From a bacterium (GTDB lineage: Bacteria > Hinthialibacterota > Hinthialibacteria > Hinthialibacterales > Hinthialibacteraceae), in contig WGLV01000026.1 of the NCBI GenBank assembly GCA_016125385.1, forward strand, positions 39,809-103,808: DNA of 64,000 bases, in the 5' to 3' direction. The stretch's first letter is position 1. Each line of letters starts with the position of its first letter. This document shows positions 42,067 to 49,016 of this stretch, piece after piece. The translations under genes were made by a program, and so were the position numbers. A model generated the notes under the pieces. The model saw only the letters and a list, made by a program, of their open reading frames with translations, did not search any database and was not told the origin of the DNA.

Positions 42067-42098
42067 AGGTAGCAGAAAAATTTCGTGGAGCGTGGATC

Positions 42099-42407
42099 AT
42101 GCCGCGACGAACCATCCATTTATCTGACCCGCAAGACCAATTCATCGACCGCATGATTCAGGACGGCGTCTACCGCGACGCCAGTGAATTGGTCCAAATC
42201 GCCTTGTACCGCTTTCAAAACGAACACGAGAGTGATGACGTGGACCAGGCGGCGTGTTTGAGAGCAATTGGAGAAAATGCGCTGGAATCCGTTCAACGCG
42301 GCGAGGGGAAGGATATCACCGATCCGAATGAACGTGGAAAAGTATTCGATGAAATCAAAGAGAGAGCGCGAATCAGGGCGGAAAAAATCATCCAAGAGAA
42401 TTCCTAG
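42099..42407 (+). CDS. parD: ParD-like antitoxin
   Basis: 102 residues. A ribbon-helix-helix start (T-I-H-L-S-D-P-Q-D-Q-F-I-D-R-M-I-Q-D-G-V-Y-R-D-A-S-E) matches ParD antitoxins, with a charged toxin-binding C-terminus. Its TAG shares one base with the toxin GTG (42405-42409), so translation is coupled. It neutralises the downstream toxin and probably represses the promoter at 42037. Confidence 0.88.
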   Translation: MPRRTIHLSDPQDQFIDRMIQDGVYRDASELVQIALYRFQNEHESDDVDQAACLRAIGENALESVQRGEGKDITDPNERGKVFDEIKERARIRAEKIIQENS

Positions 42408-42772
42408 TGTATTCGCTCCAGCTCTCTCCTCAGGCTGAAGCCTCCATTGAAGAGATTTATGTTCACGGTTATATCGAATTCGGTTCAAGAATCGCGGACG
42501 AATACGACCAGTTGATCCGCCAGGCGATTCGCGATATTCATGAAAACCCGCTACGCCCCGGCAGCCGGCCCGTCGCGGGAAAGAATGACGGATTGAGACG
42601 GTATCCGCTGTTTCTCAGTAAAAAAAGAGCGAAAGTTACCATCAGAACGTCACGGCATGAAGCGCTGTACTATGTTCTGGAGGCGCAACAATTGATTTTG
42701 ATAGCGGATATCTTGCGCAACAATAGAGAAGAAAGCCGTGACAGGATCAACCGTGCGGATTTGATTTCCTGA
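42407..42772 (+). CDS. parE: ParE-like toxin
   Basis: 121 residues starting at GTG 42407. RelE/ParE pattern: L-S-P-Q-A-E-A-S-I-E-E-I near 6-17, I-A-D-E-Y-D-Q-L-I-R-Q-A-I near 30-42, a G-S-R-P-V near 54 and L-R-R-Y-P near 65, then a final strand I-L-I-A-D-I-L-R-N-N. ParE-type toxins poison DNA gyrase, while RelE-types cut mRNA; the two cannot be told apart here. The family call rests on the pairing with the ParD-like gene. Confidence 0.85.
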   Translation: MYSLQLSPQAEASIEEIYVHGYIEFGSRIADEYDQLIRQAIRDIHENPLRPGSRPVAGKNDGLRRYPLFLSKKRAKVTIRTSRHEALYYVLEAQQLILIADILRNNREESRDRINRADLIS

Positions 42773-42842
42773 TTCTCAAAGCAACCAATTCCTCGTTGCG
42801 TGCTGTACACGATCACGACTGATCAAGTGAGAGGATCGAGCG

Positions 42843-43067
42843 ATGAAAACCATCACCCTGAGCGCCGATGAAGAACTGATCGAAGCCGCCGAGCGCCGCG
42901 CCCGCGCCGAACATACCACCCTCGACGAACAGTTCCGACGCTGGCTTGAAGGCTACTCGCGCCGGGATGAACGTGCGGACGAAGCAATGGGTCTAGTTCA
43001 GAATATCCGGCGTTACGCACGGACTGGCGGGAAGCGTTTTAAGCGGGACGAAATGAATGAGCGCTGA
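42843..43067 (+). CDS. vapB: VapB-type antitoxin (ribbon-helix-helix)
   Basis: 74 residues: M-K-T-I-T-L-S-A-D-E-E-L-I-E-A-A-E-R-R-A-R-A as an RHH DNA-binding start, and a basic C-terminal arm (R-F-K-R-D-E-M-N-E-R) for toxin binding. It overlaps the PIN gene by 11 bp. GAGAGGATCGAG lies before the ATG. Confidence 0.85.
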   Translation: MKTITLSADEELIEAAERRARAEHTTLDEQFRRWLEGYSRRDERADEAMGLVQNIRRYARTGGKRFKRDEMNER

Positions 43068-43485
43068 TTTCATCGATTCCAACGTATTCATCTATCTATT
43101 TGATGAAACGGATGCTCGCAAGCGTTTATCGGCGGATCAATTACTGATTGACGCATTAAATACGCAGCAGGGATGTATCAGTTTTCAGGTCGTCCAGGAA
43201 ACGCTTCACGTCATCACGCAAAAATTGCCTTCACCTGTAAAACTGGAAGACGCACAGCAATTTCTTAAAACCGTATTGACGCCGCTGTGGAAGGTTCATC
43301 CTTCCCCATCCCTCTACCGTCGGGCGCTGGAAATACAGGCGCGGTATCGCTATGCATTTTACGATTCGCTGATCGTCGCCGCCGCGTTGGAGGCGGGCTG
43401 TACGCGGCTTTATTCAGAAGACATGCAGCCCAACCAGCGCATTGAAACCCTCACGATCATCAATCCATTTTCAGAATTAACGTAA
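43057..43485 (+). CDS. vapC: VapC-type PIN-domain ribonuclease toxin
   Basis: 142 residues. The acidic metal site of PIN domains is visible: D7 in F-I-D-S-N-V-F, a Glu in Q-V-V-Q-E-T-L-H near 47, the Asp in Y-D-S-L-I-V-A-A-A-L near 108 and L-Y-S-E-D-M near 125. VapC toxins cut tRNA or rRNA. Overlap with the antitoxin gene and vapBC order support the call. Its stop is followed by the 3' end of the SGNH gene on the other strand. Confidence 0.88.
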   Translation: MSADFIDSNVFIYLFDETDARKRLSADQLLIDALNTQQGCISFQVVQETLHVITQKLPSPVKLEDAQQFLKTVLTPLWKVHPSPSLYRRALEIQARYRYAFYDSLIVAAALEAGCTRLYSEDMQPNQRIETLTIINPFSELT

Positions 43486-43529
43486 TCGCCCCGCGATACT
43501 CAACCATTTCATAATAGCGTTCGGCCCGT

Positions 43530-44276
43530 TCAGTGCGCAGGCGATTCGGGGCGGTCTTTGCTGAAGTCGTAATACTTCAGTACGCGCTCAATGGAGTCCG
43601 CCACCTGCCTGCCGAGAAAATAATACCCCTCGCGGGTGAAATGCACATTCGACGGGACCTGAAACTCGGCGAGACGCGGCGCCACCGCCGCGTGCAGGTC
43701 GTCGATGATGATGCCGTTGTCGTGCATGATGCGCTCGGCGATATCGTTGTACAGCATCTCTTCGCCGGGTTCGCGCGGCGGGCTGAGTTTGCCCTCGGGC
43801 ACCGGCGTGGTGCTGGCCCAGATCAACACCGCCTTTGAAGCCTTCAGTTTTTCAACCAGGCGAATCAGGTTATCGCGGTACTCGTCCGGCTCGACCTGAT
43901 GCGTGCCGTCTTCCATGATCTTGAGGTCGTGCAGCCCCCAGTTGAAGTGAATCACGTCCCAGCACTCGCACGAAACCCATTCATCGAATTTTTCGAGGCC
44001 GCGTGTGGTGGGGCCGCCGTTTTCAGGGATGCGGTAGACGTTGGCCTTGCCCTTGAGATATTCGCGCACCGGGTAGGTGTATCCGATCGAAATCGAATCG
44101 CCGATCAGCAATACCTTGGGCAGGCGCGAGTCATGTACCACCCTGGCGAAGGCGAGGTCTTCGAGACCGGGCTCTTTTTTCGCTTCTTCTTTTTGGGGCG
44201 AGGGCGAAGCGCATGACGCGAGAAGCGCGGCGAACAAAGCGAGCGCGAGCGGCGGTATCATCCATCCGGATTTCAT
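43530..44276 (-). CDS. SGNH/GDSL-type hydrolase lipoprotein
   Basis: 248 residues. Signal ending L-A-S-C at residue 22 (Cys acylation). The block-I motif L-I-G-D-S-I-S-I-G-Y near 67-76 holds the catalytic Ser, block III is N-W-G-L-H-D-L near 122, and block V is N-V-H-F-T-R-E-G near 217, with Asp-His replaced partly (N-x-H). SGNH enzymes deacylate esters, often on polysaccharides. The ATG at 44276 is preferred to 44309 because it begins a clean signal peptide. Confidence 0.8.
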   Translation of the reverse strand: MKSGWMIPPLALALFAALLASCASPSPQKEEAKKEPGLEDLAFARVVHDSRLPKVLLIGDSISIGYTYPVREYLKGKANVYRIPENGGPTTRGLEKFDEWVSCECWDVIHFNWGLHDLKIMEDGTHQVEPDEYRDNLIRLVEKLKASKAVLIWASTTPVPEGKLSPPREPGEEMLYNDIAERIMHDNGIIIDDLHAAVAPRLAEFQVPSNVHFTREGYYFLGRQVADSIERVLKYYDFSKDRPESPAH

Positions 44277-44605
44277 GAAGGGTCTCCAGCAGTGATTATT
44301 GAGTAACAAAGACTCCCATCATCGTACAGGCAAGCGCGCCCCCGCGCGACCCGTCCGGGCGAGAGATTGCGCGGCGCCGCCTCCAATGTTACGATCAATT
44401 AAAGCGTAATATATTTCATCCCGAACGAAGGAATTCTGAAAGAAGGCCCTTGTCCACATAATCTCATTCATTCATTTTCATTCTTTGAATCGGGTTGACG
44501 ATACCAAAGGCCGAAGAAAACCAAACAATAAAACGGGGCCGGGGCGGACGGGCGAAAATGAATTCCCAGCCGCATTTCTGAATTACGATTCTGGAAGGAC
44601 GTCTC

Positions 44606-45220
44606 ATGCACTTACCGGATGGCTTATTGCCTCTTCCCGCTGTGGCGGCGGGCTTCGCTGGAACAGGCGCGCTGTTCGCCTGGTCGGCGTACCGCATCCG
44701 CGATGACGAGGTTCCCCGCGTGGCGCTGTTCACCGCCGCGTTTTTCACCGCTTCGTTGATTCATTTCCGCATCCCTCCCACCAGCGTTCACCTGATTTTC
44801 AGCGGGCTGGTGGGCGTCGTACTGGGCCGCAGGGCTTTTCTGGCGTTTCCGGTCGGTCTGGCCCTGCAGGCGATGCTGCTCGGACACGGCGGCGTCACCA
44901 CCATCGGCGTCAACTCCTGCATCTTCGGCGTCCCCGCGCTGATCAGCTGGCAGGTCTACGAACGCGGCTCGGTGCTGGCCCCCCGCTGGCGGGCGGCGAT
45001 CGGCGGCTTCTGCGGCGGCGCCAGCGTCTTGCTCTCGGGCGTGATTCTGACGCTGATTCTTTGTTCGCTGGGTGAGGAGTTTTTCTACGTCGCCTCGTTC
45101 GCATTATTGGCCCATATCCCCGTCGCGGTCATTGAAGGCCTCGTCACCGGATTCATCGTCGCCTATCTGGAGCGGGTTCAACCCACGCTGGTAACGGGGG
45201 CGCAAAGCCACCCCTCATGA
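44606..45220 (+). CDS. cbiM: CbiM-like cobalt/nickel ECF transporter core subunit
   Basis: 204 residues with six helices. The N-terminal metal site M-H-L-P-D-G is exact for CbiM/NikM, whose first residues bind Co or Ni. L-G-H-G-G-V-T-T-I-G-V-N near 91-102 is also typical. The usual CbiN, CbiQ and CbiO genes are not nearby, so the energising parts lie elsewhere or are missing. Its stop overlaps the next gene by 4 bp (ATGA, 45217-45220). No cobalamin riboswitch was seen in 44310-44605, which is otherwise featureless. Confidence 0.87.
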   Translation: MHLPDGLLPLPAVAAGFAGTGALFAWSAYRIRDDEVPRVALFTAAFFTASLIHFRIPPTSVHLIFSGLVGVVLGRRAFLAFPVGLALQAMLLGHGGVTTIGVNSCIFGVPALISWQVYERGSVLAPRWRAAIGGFCGGASVLLSGVILTLILCSLGEEFFYVASFALLAHIPVAVIEGLVTGFIVAYLERVQPTLVTGAQSHPS

Positions 45221-45879
45221 AAAGACGGCACTGGATCGAAGCGGCCTGCGCCGCGCTGGCGGCGGGGCTGGTGTTAGCGTTCAGCATTCCCGGTTTTCTG
45301 AATCGGCAGCGGTCGGCGCAGGTCGCCCGCCTGGAAGAGATTCTCGACCGCATGGCGCACGTCTACGCCGGGGCGGATAACCTTCAGGCACTGCTGCAAA
45401 AACACTCCACCGATTCGTTTTTCCGCGACCGGGCCATCTCGCTATGGGCGGAGGGCGCGGTCCAAAGCGAGATCATGCGCCTGCGGCGGTACCGTCTCGA
45501 TTACGAACGCGTCCGGCGGGATATCGACGGCTTGCCTGAAATCGACATGGAAGAACCTCCAGCGATTCTGGCCGATCTGTTTCTTGAACCGCGAAATGAG
45601 ACCGACGCCGAGTTCGCCGCCGATCCTGTATTGTTCGCGGTGTACGCGTGGGTCGCCGCCGATGAACCGTTCACCCGCATCTATTTTATGAACGGCGAGC
45701 TGGCGCTTCGCCCATCGCTTGACGGGCGCGGGGCCTTTATGATGGAGCCGCTGGCGCCGATCTACGGCGCGCGCAACGGATGGGGTGAACGAGGAATCGT
45801 ATACCGTGACAGTTATCAGGCGGGGTGGCGAAAACAGCCGCATGAATGGCCGCAATGGGCGGGAACGGCCGGCCCGTGA
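45217..45879 (+). CDS. Pilin-like protein without prepilin cleavage site (copy A)
   Basis: 220 residues. A basic start M-K-R-R-H-W-I-E precedes a hydrophobic helix ending F-S-I-P-G-F-L-N-R-Q. Taking Glu as +5, Pro is exactly +22, the spacing of type IV pilins, but Gly -1 is Arg. The C-terminus has Y-G-A-R-N-G, S-Y-Q-A-G-W-R, shared with three other window genes. It is probably a membrane-anchored periplasmic protein descended from a pseudopilin. It overlaps cbiM by 4 bp and the next gene by 38 bp. Confidence 0.7.
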   Translation: MKRRHWIEAACAALAAGLVLAFSIPGFLNRQRSAQVARLEEILDRMAHVYAGADNLQALLQKHSTDSFFRDRAISLWAEGAVQSEIMRLRRYRLDYERVRRDIDGLPEIDMEEPPAILADLFLEPRNETDAEFAADPVLFAVYAWVAADEPFTRIYFMNGELALRPSLDGRGAFMMEPLAPIYGARNGWGERGIVYRDSYQAGWRKQPHEWPQWAGTAGP

Positions 45880-46558
45880 CCGGGCGGTGTGGAACGAGCT
45901 GATCGCCGGTCTGGCGGTAACCTGCGTCCTGTTCACCGTCATGATTCCCCAGTTTCTGCACGCGCAAGCCAGGCGTCAGGTGGAGAGCGTCCGCGCCGCC
46001 GTCGACTCCATCGCCGGTTTGCTCGCGTCCACCCCGGGCGTGTTCGCCGAAATCGATCGCGGCTATGTATCGTTCCCCGTGTACAACACCGTCGGCGGCT
46101 ACAAGCTGACCAATTACCAGGTGCTGACCACGCAATCGGTCGAATGGAAAAACGAAAGCCGCCAGATCGTCCACCCCGTCTCCATCGTTGAATTCGACAT
46201 GAAGCCGTTTCAAAAACACTACCCCGAAATCCTGCTCCCCCAATACGATGGCGATGTGGAATTCAGAATGCTGATGTGTCCGGAGTACTTCGTGGTATGG
46301 GCGAACCTGGGTTCGCTCACCGCTCATCCCGTCAACGCCCTCGGCGAGTGCGTTCTTGATGAAGAAGGGTTTTGCAAACCGTCTCCTCAAGCGCCGTTGT
46401 ACGACGCCAGCAATGGCATCAAAAGCAGCGGGTACATCATCAAAACCAGCTACGGACTCGGCTGGCGCATCGCGCCCGATTTTTTACGCGGCGCCGAAGT
46501 CACCGGAGGCCGCGAGCCCATCGACTGGCAAGACTGGACGAAATGCCGCAGGAACTAG
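45842..46558 (+). CDS. Pilin-like protein without prepilin cleavage site (copy B)
   Basis: About 238 residues from ATG 45842 (a GTG at 45785 is an alternative). The helix A-V-W-N-E-L-I-A-G-L-A-V-T-C ends V-M-I-P-Q-F-L-H-A-Q, again with Glu +5 and Pro +22 and Arg at -1. The body is beta-rich and holds two or three Cys. The C-terminus has L-Y-D-A-S-N-G-I-K-S-S-G and S-Y-G-L-G-W-R. It is cotranscribed with copy A. Function unknown. Confidence 0.7.
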   Translation: MNGRNGRERPARDRAVWNELIAGLAVTCVLFTVMIPQFLHAQARRQVESVRAAVDSIAGLLASTPGVFAEIDRGYVSFPVYNTVGGYKLTNYQVLTTQSVEWKNESRQIVHPVSIVEFDMKPFQKHYPEILLPQYDGDVEFRMLMCPEYFVVWANLGSLTAHPVNALGECVLDEEGFCKPSPQAPLYDASNGIKSSGYIIKTSYGLGWRIAPDFLRGAEVTGGREPIDWQDWTKCRRN

Positions 46559-46636
46559 GCAATAGCGCGTTCGTGAATGTCAGAAAGAATATGTATAAAA
46601 TCGTGTAAAATCCTATTCATATCCAAAAGGTGACCC

Positions 46637-46813
46637 ATGAAAAATAAATATACCGCGGTGATCAAGCAGCAAGGCGAATGGTGGGTGGGATGGATCGAAG
46701 AAGTCCCCGGAGTGAATTGTCAGGAAAAAACGTTGGAAAAATTACGGGAAACTCTCAAAATCACTCTGAATGAAGCCTTGGATTTGAATAACCTTATCCT
46801 TCGCGTTTTGTAG
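46637..46813 (+). CDS. HicB-like antitoxin domain, solo
   Basis: 58 residues: Y-T-A-V-I-K-Q-Q-G-E-W-W-V-G-W-I-E-E-V-P-G near 5-25, then T-L-E-K-L-R-E-T-L-K-I-T-L, the partial RNase H-like fold of HicB. AAGGTG precedes the ATG. No hicA toxin frame is next to it; a RelE-like gene follows 17 bp later. It may act with that locus or be a remnant. Confidence 0.7.
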   Translation: MKNKYTAVIKQQGEWWVGWIEEVPGVNCQEKTLEKLRETLKITLNEALDLNNLILRVL

Positions 46814-46830
46814 CCACTAGGATATAATCT

Positions 46831-47124
46831 ATGATGATTGAAATCCGAAAGACGGAACAGTTTGCGAAATGGATCGATGATCTGAAGGATGTAAAAGCAA
46901 GAGCACGAATCCTAGTTAGAATCGAGCGGTTGGCGATGGGAAACACAGGGGATGTAAAACCTGTTGGCGAAGGGGTCTCGGAATTGAGAATAGATGTTGG
47001 GCCAGGATATCGAGTCTATTTCAAGCAAGTTCATCAAAAAATAATAGTTTTACTCGCTGGCGGTGACAAAGATTCGCAAGAGAAAGATATCAAGATCGCT
47101 CTCAAACTTGTTAAGAGTTTATAG
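46831..47124 (+). CDS. RelE/HigB-like addiction-module toxin
   Basis: 97 residues: F-A-K-W-I-D-D-L-K-D-V-K-A-R-A-R-I-L-V-R-I-E-R-L near 11-34, G-D-V-K-P-V-G-E-G-V-S-E-L-R near 40-53, then Y-R-V-Y-F and a final strand I-V-L-L-A-G-G-D-K. This is the TIGR02683-like killer-protein pattern. TATAAT at 46823-46828 lies just before the ATG, so the message would be almost leaderless. The antidote gene starts 9 bp downstream (toxin-first). Confidence 0.83.
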   Translation: MMIEIRKTEQFAKWIDDLKDVKARARILVRIERLAMGNTGDVKPVGEGVSELRIDVGPGYRVYFKQVHQKIIVLLAGGDKDSQEKDIKIALKLVKSL

Positions 47125-47133
47125 GAGCAGTTG

Positions 47134-47433
47134 ATGACCAAAACAGTCACGACTCGATACGACGTCGCCGAACATCTTCGAACTCCAGAAGAAATGGCGG
47201 CCTATCTTGAAGCCTGTCTTGAAGAAGCCGGCGGCGACGCGGCGTTTATCGCCAAAGCGCTGGGCGACATCGCGCGAGCCAAAGGAATGTCGCAAGTCGC
47301 TCGCGACGCGGGCCTCTCCAGGGAGAGCCTCTATAAAGCGCTGTCCGGTGAACGCAATCCCGGTTTCGATACCATCCTCAAGGTCATTGCGGCGCTGGGC
47401 ATAAAACTGCACGCTGAACCCGCCTCACAGTAA
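47134..47433 (+). CDS. HigA-like antidote protein (XRE family)
   Basis: 99 residues: Y-L-E-A-C-L-E-E-A-G-G-D-A near 24-36 and a helix-turn-helix M-S-Q-V-A-R-D-A-G-L-S-R-E-S-L-Y-K-A-L-S-G-E near 52-73, typical of TIGR02684 antidotes. AGGAG lies 7 nt before ATG 47134. It neutralises the RelE-like toxin. The pilin-like copy C starts 3 bp after its stop, so it may be coupled to this locus. Confidence 0.85.
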   Translation: MTKTVTTRYDVAEHLRTPEEMAAYLEACLEEAGGDAAFIAKALGDIARAKGMSQVARDAGLSRESLYKALSGERNPGFDTILKVIAALGIKLHAEPASQ

Positions 47434-47436
47434 TTC

Positions 47437-47946
47437 ATGAAACGCCGAACCTGTTGGCTTGAGGCGGCGTTCGCGACGCTGGGGTTGGCGGCGGCGCTGA
47501 GTTTTTCGCTGCCCCACTTCATGAAGACGCAGTGCGCCTCGGGCGTCAAAACCGTGGTCGAAACCATCGCGCGCCGCATTGAAAGCGATCCCTCATTGCG
47601 TAGGAAGCTGACGGGCAGCAAAACGCCCGACCGTTCACGCATGCAGGCGTTTCATCGCCTCATCGACGAGAAAAACATGCCATCCGAATTCGGCGATCTG
47701 ACGCTTCCCCGCTGCCCGGCCCCCGTCCAATACTGGTATTGCGATTACGGCGACTTCTTCACCGTCTTCGCGCCGGTGAACACCGATCTCCAGTACCGGT
47801 ACATTGATATTTTCGCGCTGTACTCCGACGGCGACGGGTATTCGATGGGGCGGTATTCGCTTCCCGAATACCACGCCAGCAACGGGCTGGCGAGTTTCGG
47901 GCTCGTTCACCTCGACAGTTACGAGATGGGCTGGCGAAGGAAGTAA
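47437..47946 (+). CDS. Pilin-like protein without prepilin cleavage site (copy C)
   Basis: 169 residues. M-K-R-R-T-C-W-L-E starts a helix ending F-S-L-P-H-F-M-K-T-Q; Glu is +5, Pro is +22, and -1 is Arg. The C-terminus has Y-H-A-S-N-G-L-A-S-F-G and S-Y-E-M-G-W-R-R-K. Closest in start and end to copies A and B, from which it is separated by a HicB-like gene and a toxin-antitoxin pair. A bidirectional terminator follows. Confidence 0.7.
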   Translation: MKRRTCWLEAAFATLGLAAALSFSLPHFMKTQCASGVKTVVETIARRIESDPSLRRKLTGSKTPDRSRMQAFHRLIDEKNMPSEFGDLTLPRCPAPVQYWYCDYGDFFTVFAPVNTDLQYRYIDIFALYSDGDGYSMGRYSLPEYHASNGLASFGLVHLDSYEMGWRRK

Positions 47947-47980
47947 CTCAGCCGCTCTTCCGGCTTCGATCGGCGGTCAT

Positions 47981-48008
47981 AAAAAAGGGCGGCCAGAGCC
48001 GCCCTTTT
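47981..48008. terminator. Bidirectional terminator
   Basis: AAAAAA-GGGCGGC-CAGA-GCCGCCC-TTTT: a 7-bp stem (47987-48004) with T runs on both strands, between two converging genes. Confidence 0.92.
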
Positions 48009-48030
48009 CGCTTCGTATTTCACACTCAGG

Positions 48031-48903
48031 TCAGTGAGTCTTGCCGTACTCTCGCACGAAGTCAACGCACTGTTTCACTTCGGGGAGGCTGTTGTCCCAA
48101 TTGTATTCATATTCGATGGAGATATTGCCGGAGAAATGCTGGCGGCGCAGCTCGTCCAGACAGGCCGCCACGTCGCATACGCCCTTTCCCCACACCACGT
48201 CGTGCGCGTCGCGCACGCCAAACTCGTTCAGGTCTTTCATGTGACAGCTGATGACGCGGCCTTCCAGCATCCGCAGCGCCTCGACCGGCTTGATGCCCGA
48301 GCGCGCCCAGTGACCCAGGTCGGAGCAGGAACCGATGCGCGGATCGCGGTCTTTCACCAGACTCAATACATATTTTGGATCCCAGAACTTGTAATTCGGG
48401 TCGTCGGTTTTGGGGTGATTGTGAATGGCGATGCGAATGTCGTATTCCTTCACCAGTTTCTCGATCAGGTCCATCGCGCCGTCTTCGGGCTCGGTGGTGA
48501 TGGTGAGCAGGCCCATGACCTTGGCGAAGTCAAAAATCTTTCGCGCTTCTTCTTCGTTGTTGGGGATGCGGACCACGCCGTAATTGACGGCCCTGACGCC
48601 CGCCGATTCAAGTTTCATTTTCAGTTTGGCGATGAGGCTGACCGGCGAATTGTGATCGAAGGATACGTCGCTATCGGGACTGAGACGCTGACCGGGGTAC
48701 ATTTCGATGACGCTGCATCCCGCCGCCTTGGCGTTGTCGATCGCTTCAAACAACGAAAAGCGGTTGAAGGTATACGCCTGGGGGCCGAGCAGAAATCCGC
48801 CGACGTACAGTTCGTTGGGGAACGGTTTGACCGCGAACGCGGGCGACGCGCACACCGCCGCGAACCCGATAAGCATGAGAGTAAACAAACGGCCTCGTTT
48901 CAT
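48031..48903 (-). CDS. Exported sugar phosphate isomerase/epimerase-like TIM-barrel protein
   Basis: 290 residues from ATG 48903, with a signal peptide ending S-P-A-F-A near residue 23. Barrel hallmarks of xylose-isomerase-like proteins: V-I-E-M-Y-P-G near 65, A-I-H-N-H-P near 165, D-L-G-H-W near 200, S-C-H-M-K-D near 225 and Y-E-Y-N-W near 262. Metal-binding Glu, His and Asp residues are present. A longer frame to 49443 overlaps the next gene and looks non-coding. It may act on sugars in the periplasm. Substrate unknown. Confidence 0.83.
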   Translation of the reverse strand: MKRGRLFTLMLIGFAAVCASPAFAVKPFPNELYVGGFLLGPQAYTFNRFSLFEAIDNAKAAGCSVIEMYPGQRLSPDSDVSFDHNSPVSLIAKLKMKLESAGVRAVNYGVVRIPNNEEEARKIFDFAKVMGLLTITTEPEDGAMDLIEKLVKEYDIRIAIHNHPKTDDPNYKFWDPKYVLSLVKDRDPRIGSCSDLGHWARSGIKPVEALRMLEGRVISCHMKDLNEFGVRDAHDVVWGKGVCDVAACLDELRRQHFSGNISIEYEYNWDNSLPEVKQCVDFVREYGKTH

Positions 48904-49016
48904 CCTGATGAATCCTCCTGCATGGTTGATGATGAGCCGGACGAGCGGACAATCGCCGTTCGCGCCGGTTTTTGAGTGATTACGAACGTTTTCTGATCCG
49001 GGTGAGAGCGAAACGA

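Larger units (their letters stand above)
41475..42098 (+). other. Gene-poor spacer with duplicated hairpin element
   Basis: No convincing gene is found in these 624 bases. 41537-41761 holds two copies of a repeat; beyond it the stretch becomes AT-rich toward the parDE promoter. Frames such as 41624-41878 and 41805-42065 only reflect the repeat or lack codon bias. Confidence 0.6.

Noticed and set aside
44310..44605. Cobalamin riboswitch before cbiM
   Set aside because: The conserved GCCACTG core and surrounding pairing were not found.
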